Shown here: piece after piece, positions 61,362 through 64,000 of the stretch
How the letters are laid out: each line of letters begins with the position of its first letter
How positions within the stretch are numbered: position 1 is the stretch's first letter
Source of the DNA: Streptomyces sp. F63
GTDB lineage: Bacteria; Actinomycetota; Actinomycetes; Streptomycetales; Streptomycetaceae
NCBI RefSeq assembly: GCF_018070345.1
Contig: NZ_JAGPXX010000015.1
Span: forward strand, 1 to 64,000
Direction of reading: 5' to 3'
DNA length: 64,000 nucleotides
The notes under the pieces: generated by a model
Databases searched by the model: none
Told to the model about the DNA's origin: nothing
The model's input: the letters and a program-made list of their open reading frames with translations, nothing else
Position numbers and translations under genes: made by a program

Positions 61362-62929
61362 CCTCCCTCGTCCAGTCCGTCGACTGGCTCGCGATCGCCC
61401 CGCCCGCCATCGCCGCCGCGGCCGCCCTGGTGGTGCTCGTCGCCGACCTCTTCCTGCCAGAGCGCCGCAAGCCGCTGCTCGGCGCCCTCGCGCTCGCGGG
61501 CCTCGTCCTCGCGGCCCTGGCCCTGCTGCCGCTGCTCGGCGGCGGCCGGCGCACCTTCTGCCTCACCGCCGCGCCCGACACGTGCAGCTACGCGGCCGAT
61601 CCGTTCGCGCTCTCCCTCCAGTTCCTGGTGCTCGGCGGGGCGCTGCTGACGGCCCTGCTCTCCGTGCACACCGTCCGGGACCTCGGTCTTCCCGCCGGCG
61701 AGTACTGGTTCCTGCTGCTCGCCTCCGCCGCCGGCGCCGCCCTGCTCCCCGCCTCCCGCGATCTGGCCACCCTGGTCGTCGCCCTGGAGGTCGCCTCGCT
61801 GCCCGCCTTCGCCCTCGTCGGCCTGAGGCGCGGCAACCGGCTCTCCTCCGAGGCGGCGCTCAAGTTCTTCCTGTCGTCCGTGGTTGCCACCGCCGTCATG
61901 CTGCTCGGCGTGAGCTTCGTCTACGCGGCCACCGGCTCGATGCACCTCTCGCGGGTGGCGGAGGGACTCGGCACGGTGCCCGCGCGGCTGTCCACCCTCG
62001 CCACCGCGGGCGTCGCCCTCACCCTCGTCGGCTTCGCGTTCAAGACGGCCGCCGCGCCCTTCCACTTCTGGGTGCCCGACACCTATGTCGGCGCGCCGGT
62101 GCCCATCGCGGGCTATCTGTCGGTGGTCGGCAAGGCGGCGGGGTTCTCCGGCCTGATCCTGGTGACCGCCCTGGCGTTCCCCTCGTACGCGGAGATCTGG
62201 GGCCCGGTGGTCGCCGTGCTCGCCGCGCTCACCATGACGGCCGGCAACGCCGCCGCGCTGCGCCAGCGCCCCGACCGCCCGCACAGCGCCGTCCGCCTGC
62301 TGGCCTGGTCGTCCGTCGGCCAGGCCGGCTACCTGCTGGTGCCGATCGCCGCCGCCGCGTACACGGACGACCCGAACGGCGCCATCGGCACCACCGTCGC
62401 CTACGCCCTGATGTACGCGGTGGTCAACCTCGGTGCCTTCGGCGTCACCGCCCTGGTCGTCCGCACGCGACCGGAGGGCCGGATCAGCGACTTCCGGGGC
62501 CTGTGGAGCGCCCGCCCGGCGGCCGCGCTCGCCCTCGGCTTCTTCCTGCTCGCGCTCGCCGGGCTGCCGCCGGGGATCATCGGGCTCTTCGCCAAGGTGG
62601 CGGTCTTCGCGACGGCGGTCGAGGCCGGACTCGGCTGGCTCGCGGCCGTCATGGCCGTGAACGTCGTGATCGCGCTCTCCTACTACCTCCGCTGGACGGC
62701 GGTCCTCTTCCGAGGGCCGGCCCGCGAACCGGCCGCGGCCGCCCCGCGGACAGCGACCGCACCGGCCGGGGCCGCGCGGGCCGCCACCGCACCGCCCACC
62801 GCCCCTCCCCGGCCGCCGGGGGCCCCGGCTCCCCTGACCGCCGCCATCGGCCTCGCCGCCGTCCTGGGCGTCGCTCTCTCCGGCGCTCCGCAGCTCGTCC
62901 TGCGCTTCGCCACCGCCGCCCTGCTGTGA
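61358..62929 (+). CDS. nuoN2: NADH-quinone oxidoreductase subunit N, second set
   Basis: A 523-residue antiporter-like subunit ending the operon. ALEVASLPAFALVGLRRGNR, FKTAAAPFHFWVPDTYVGAP and RLLAWSSVGQAGYLLVPIAA are the family segments. A low-complexity Ala/Pro/Thr stretch lies before the last helix. ATG at 61358 with GGAGG upstream. About 300 bp of non-coding DNA follow before htpX. Confidence 0.95.
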   Translation: MTSLVQSVDWLAIAPPAIAAAAALVVLVADLFLPERRKPLLGALALAGLVLAALALLPLLGGGRRTFCLTAAPDTCSYAADPFALSLQFLVLGGALLTALLSVHTVRDLGLPAGEYWFLLLASAAGAALLPASRDLATLVVALEVASLPAFALVGLRRGNRLSSEAALKFFLSSVVATAVMLLGVSFVYAATGSMHLSRVAEGLGTVPARLSTLATAGVALTLVGFAFKTAAAPFHFWVPDTYVGAPVPIAGYLSVVGKAAGFSGLILVTALAFPSYAEIWGPVVAVLAALTMTAGNAAALRQRPDRPHSAVRLLAWSSVGQAGYLLVPIAAAAYTDDPNGAIGTTVAYALMYAVVNLGAFGVTALVVRTRPEGRISDFRGLWSARPAAALALGFFLLALAGLPPGIIGLFAKVAVFATAVEAGLGWLAAVMAVNVVIALSYYLRWTAVLFRGPAREPAAAAPRTATAPAGAARAATAPPTAPPRPPGAPAPLTAAIGLAAVLGVALSGAPQLVLRFATAALL

Positions 62930-63119
62930 CCTGATCACGGCCGTCCCCGGCGCGGACGGGCCCGCCGGGCGCGGCCGGCCGGCACCCCGCCCGCTGCCCG
63001 GAGCACCAGGGCGTACGCCCGGGCGCGGTCTCCGCGCTCATGGGCCGGCAGGCCGCGGCCACGGGCGGCCGCGCGCCCGCGCCCGGCCCGGCGGCATCCC
63101 GCGCACCCCGCGGCCACCT

Positions 63120-63146
63120 GGGAACTCACCGTTCCCGTCCCGCGTT
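63120..63146 (+). promoter_or_regulatory. ECF-type (SigR/SigE-like) promoter upstream of htpX
   Basis: GGGAAC at 63120-63125 is followed after exactly 18 bases by GTT at 63144-63146 (CGTTG). The streptomycete SigR consensus is GGGAAT-N18-GTT, and SigE-type promoters have GGAAC with a similar spacing, so either sigma factor could act. A leader of about 75 bases follows. The remaining 62930-63225 gap is GC-rich and otherwise featureless. Confidence 0.55.
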
Positions 63147-63225
63147 GACCGGGAAGAGGAAGGGGCCACTCGAAGGTGGAGCACAGAGCGGCAAGTTCCC
63201 CACCCCAGCACCAGGAGGGCGTACC

Positions 63226-64000
63226 GTGCACCGCCGGCACAACGGGCTGAAGACCGCCGTACTCCTCGGCGCACTCTCGGCACTGATCATCGTGATCGGT
63301 GGCCTCTTCGGCCGTACGGGCCTCCTCGTCGCGGTGTTCGTGGCGCTCGGCACCAACGCCTACGCGTACTGGAACAGCGACAAGCTCGCCCTGCGCGCGA
63401 TGCGGGCCCGCCCCGTGAGCGAGTTCGAGGCCCCGCAGCTGTACCGCATCGTCCGTGAGCTCTCCACCGCCGCCCGGCAGCCCATGCCGCGGCTCTACAT
63501 CTCCCCGACGCAGGCGCCGAACGCCTTCGCGACCGGCCGCAATCCGCGCCATGCGGCCGTCTGCTGCACCGACGGCATTCTGCGCATCCTCACCGAGCGC
63601 GAGCTGCGCGGCGTCCTCGGCCATGAGCTGAGCCATGTCCACAACCGCGACATCCTGATCTCCTCGGTCGCCGGCGCCCTCGCCTCCGTCGTGATGTTCC
63701 TGGTGAACTTCGCCTGGCTGATCCCCTTCGGCCGCACCGACGACGACGAGGGCCCCGGGCTCTTCGGCTTCCTGCTGATCATGCTGCTCGGCCCGCTCGC
63801 GGCCTCGCTCATCCAGCTCGCGGTCAGCAGGTCCCGGGAGTACGAGGCCGACGCGTCCGGCGCCGGGATGACCGGTGACCCGCTGGCCCTGGCCAGCGCC
63901 CTCCGCAAGCTCGACGCCGGGTCGAAGCAGTTGCCGCTGCCCCCCGAGCCGCGCCTGGAGACAGCGAGCCACATGATGATCGTCAACCCCTTCCGCCCGG
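63226..64000 (+). CDS. htpX: HtpX-type membrane zinc metalloprotease (3' end outside window)
   Basis: The GTG at 63226, with AGGAGG upstream, opens a frame running to the window end (258 complete codons). [20 protein letters not shown] holds the HExxH zinc site. Hydrophobic segments flank it ([20 protein letters not shown] near the N-terminus; [19 protein letters not shown] later), and [19 protein letters not shown] gives the third zinc ligand, the glutamate in EYEAD. HtpX degrades misfolded membrane proteins. The preceding ECF-type promoter suggests stress control. Confidence 0.93.
   Translation, partial: MHRRHNGLKTAVLLGALSALIIVIGGLFGRTGLLVAVFVALGTNAYAYWNSDKLALRAMRARPVSEFEAPQLYRIVRELSTAARQPMPRLYISPTQAPNAFATGRNPRHAAVCCTDGILRILTERELRGVLGHELSHVHNRDILISSVAGALASVVMFLVNFAWLIPFGRTDDDEGPGLFGFLLIMLLGPLAASLIQLAVSRSREYEADASGAGMTGDPLALASALRKLDAGSKQLPLPPEPRLETASHMMIVNPFRP

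Overview
The window looks like a chromosomal segment of a Streptomyces-type actinobacterium. GC is very high, GTG starts are common (with one clear TTG), reading frames overlap tightly as GTGA or ATGA, and the gene set is menaquinone-linked aerobic respiration plus typical actinobacterial accessory genes. From memory, the order menG, geranylgeranyl reductase, NlpC/P60 protein, nuoA-N, polyprenyl synthase, korAB, second nuo set, htpX resembles the corresponding region of the Streptomyces coelicolor chromosome; no alignment was run.

Layout. 1-7.5 kb: a TnpB-type transposon-protein remnant running in frame into a Uma2-family gene, then menG, a CPA2 cation/proton antiporter, an Lrp/AsnC regulator divergent from an asparaginase, a geranylgeranyl-reductase-family flavoprotein, and a VapBC toxin-antitoxin pair behind a perfect AT-rich palindrome. 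7.6-25.6 kb: a secreted NlpC/P60 hydrolase, a long non-coding gap carrying a Rex-type redox operator, and the complete 14-gene nuoA-N operon for the NADH:menaquinone oxidoreductase. 25.6-33.9 kb: a PIN-domain relic, fumarylacetoacetase, a decayed locus in which an ATP-grasp gene is joined to the end of a flavin oxidoreductase gene, a polyprenyl diphosphate synthase, a LolA-like protein and a two-gene ABC exporter containing a 15-bp tandem repeat. 33.9-38.7 kb: a sulfide/persulfide detoxification island (sulfide:quinone reductase, CstB-like persulfide dioxygenase-sulfurtransferase, membrane rhodanese, TauE/SafE exporter) with four ATACC-N6-GGTAT boxes of the CsoR/CstR kind. 39-47.5 kb: an M28 aminopeptidase, AlkB, a second Uma2 gene, a SnoaL-like protein, RarD and the ferredoxin-dependent 2-oxoacid oxidoreductase KorAB. 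48.1-51.7 kb: one response regulator and two sensor kinases whose catalytic halves are almost identical in DNA. 52-62.9 kb: a second, ten-gene nuo operon without D, E, F and G. 63.2 kb to the end: htpX, cut by the window edge, behind an ECF-type promoter.

How they work together. MenG, the geranylgeranyl reductase and the polyprenyl synthase make or modify menaquinone, which NDH-1 and sulfide:quinone reductase both reduce. KorAB releases reduced ferredoxin, and a complex I that lacks the NADH-input module is a plausible consumer of it; that pairing is inference. The strongest unexplained signals are the near-identical 613-bp kinase block with unusual codon use, the sulfide operators, the NuoD-less second complex I and the fused-relic locus at 27.4-28.0 kb.
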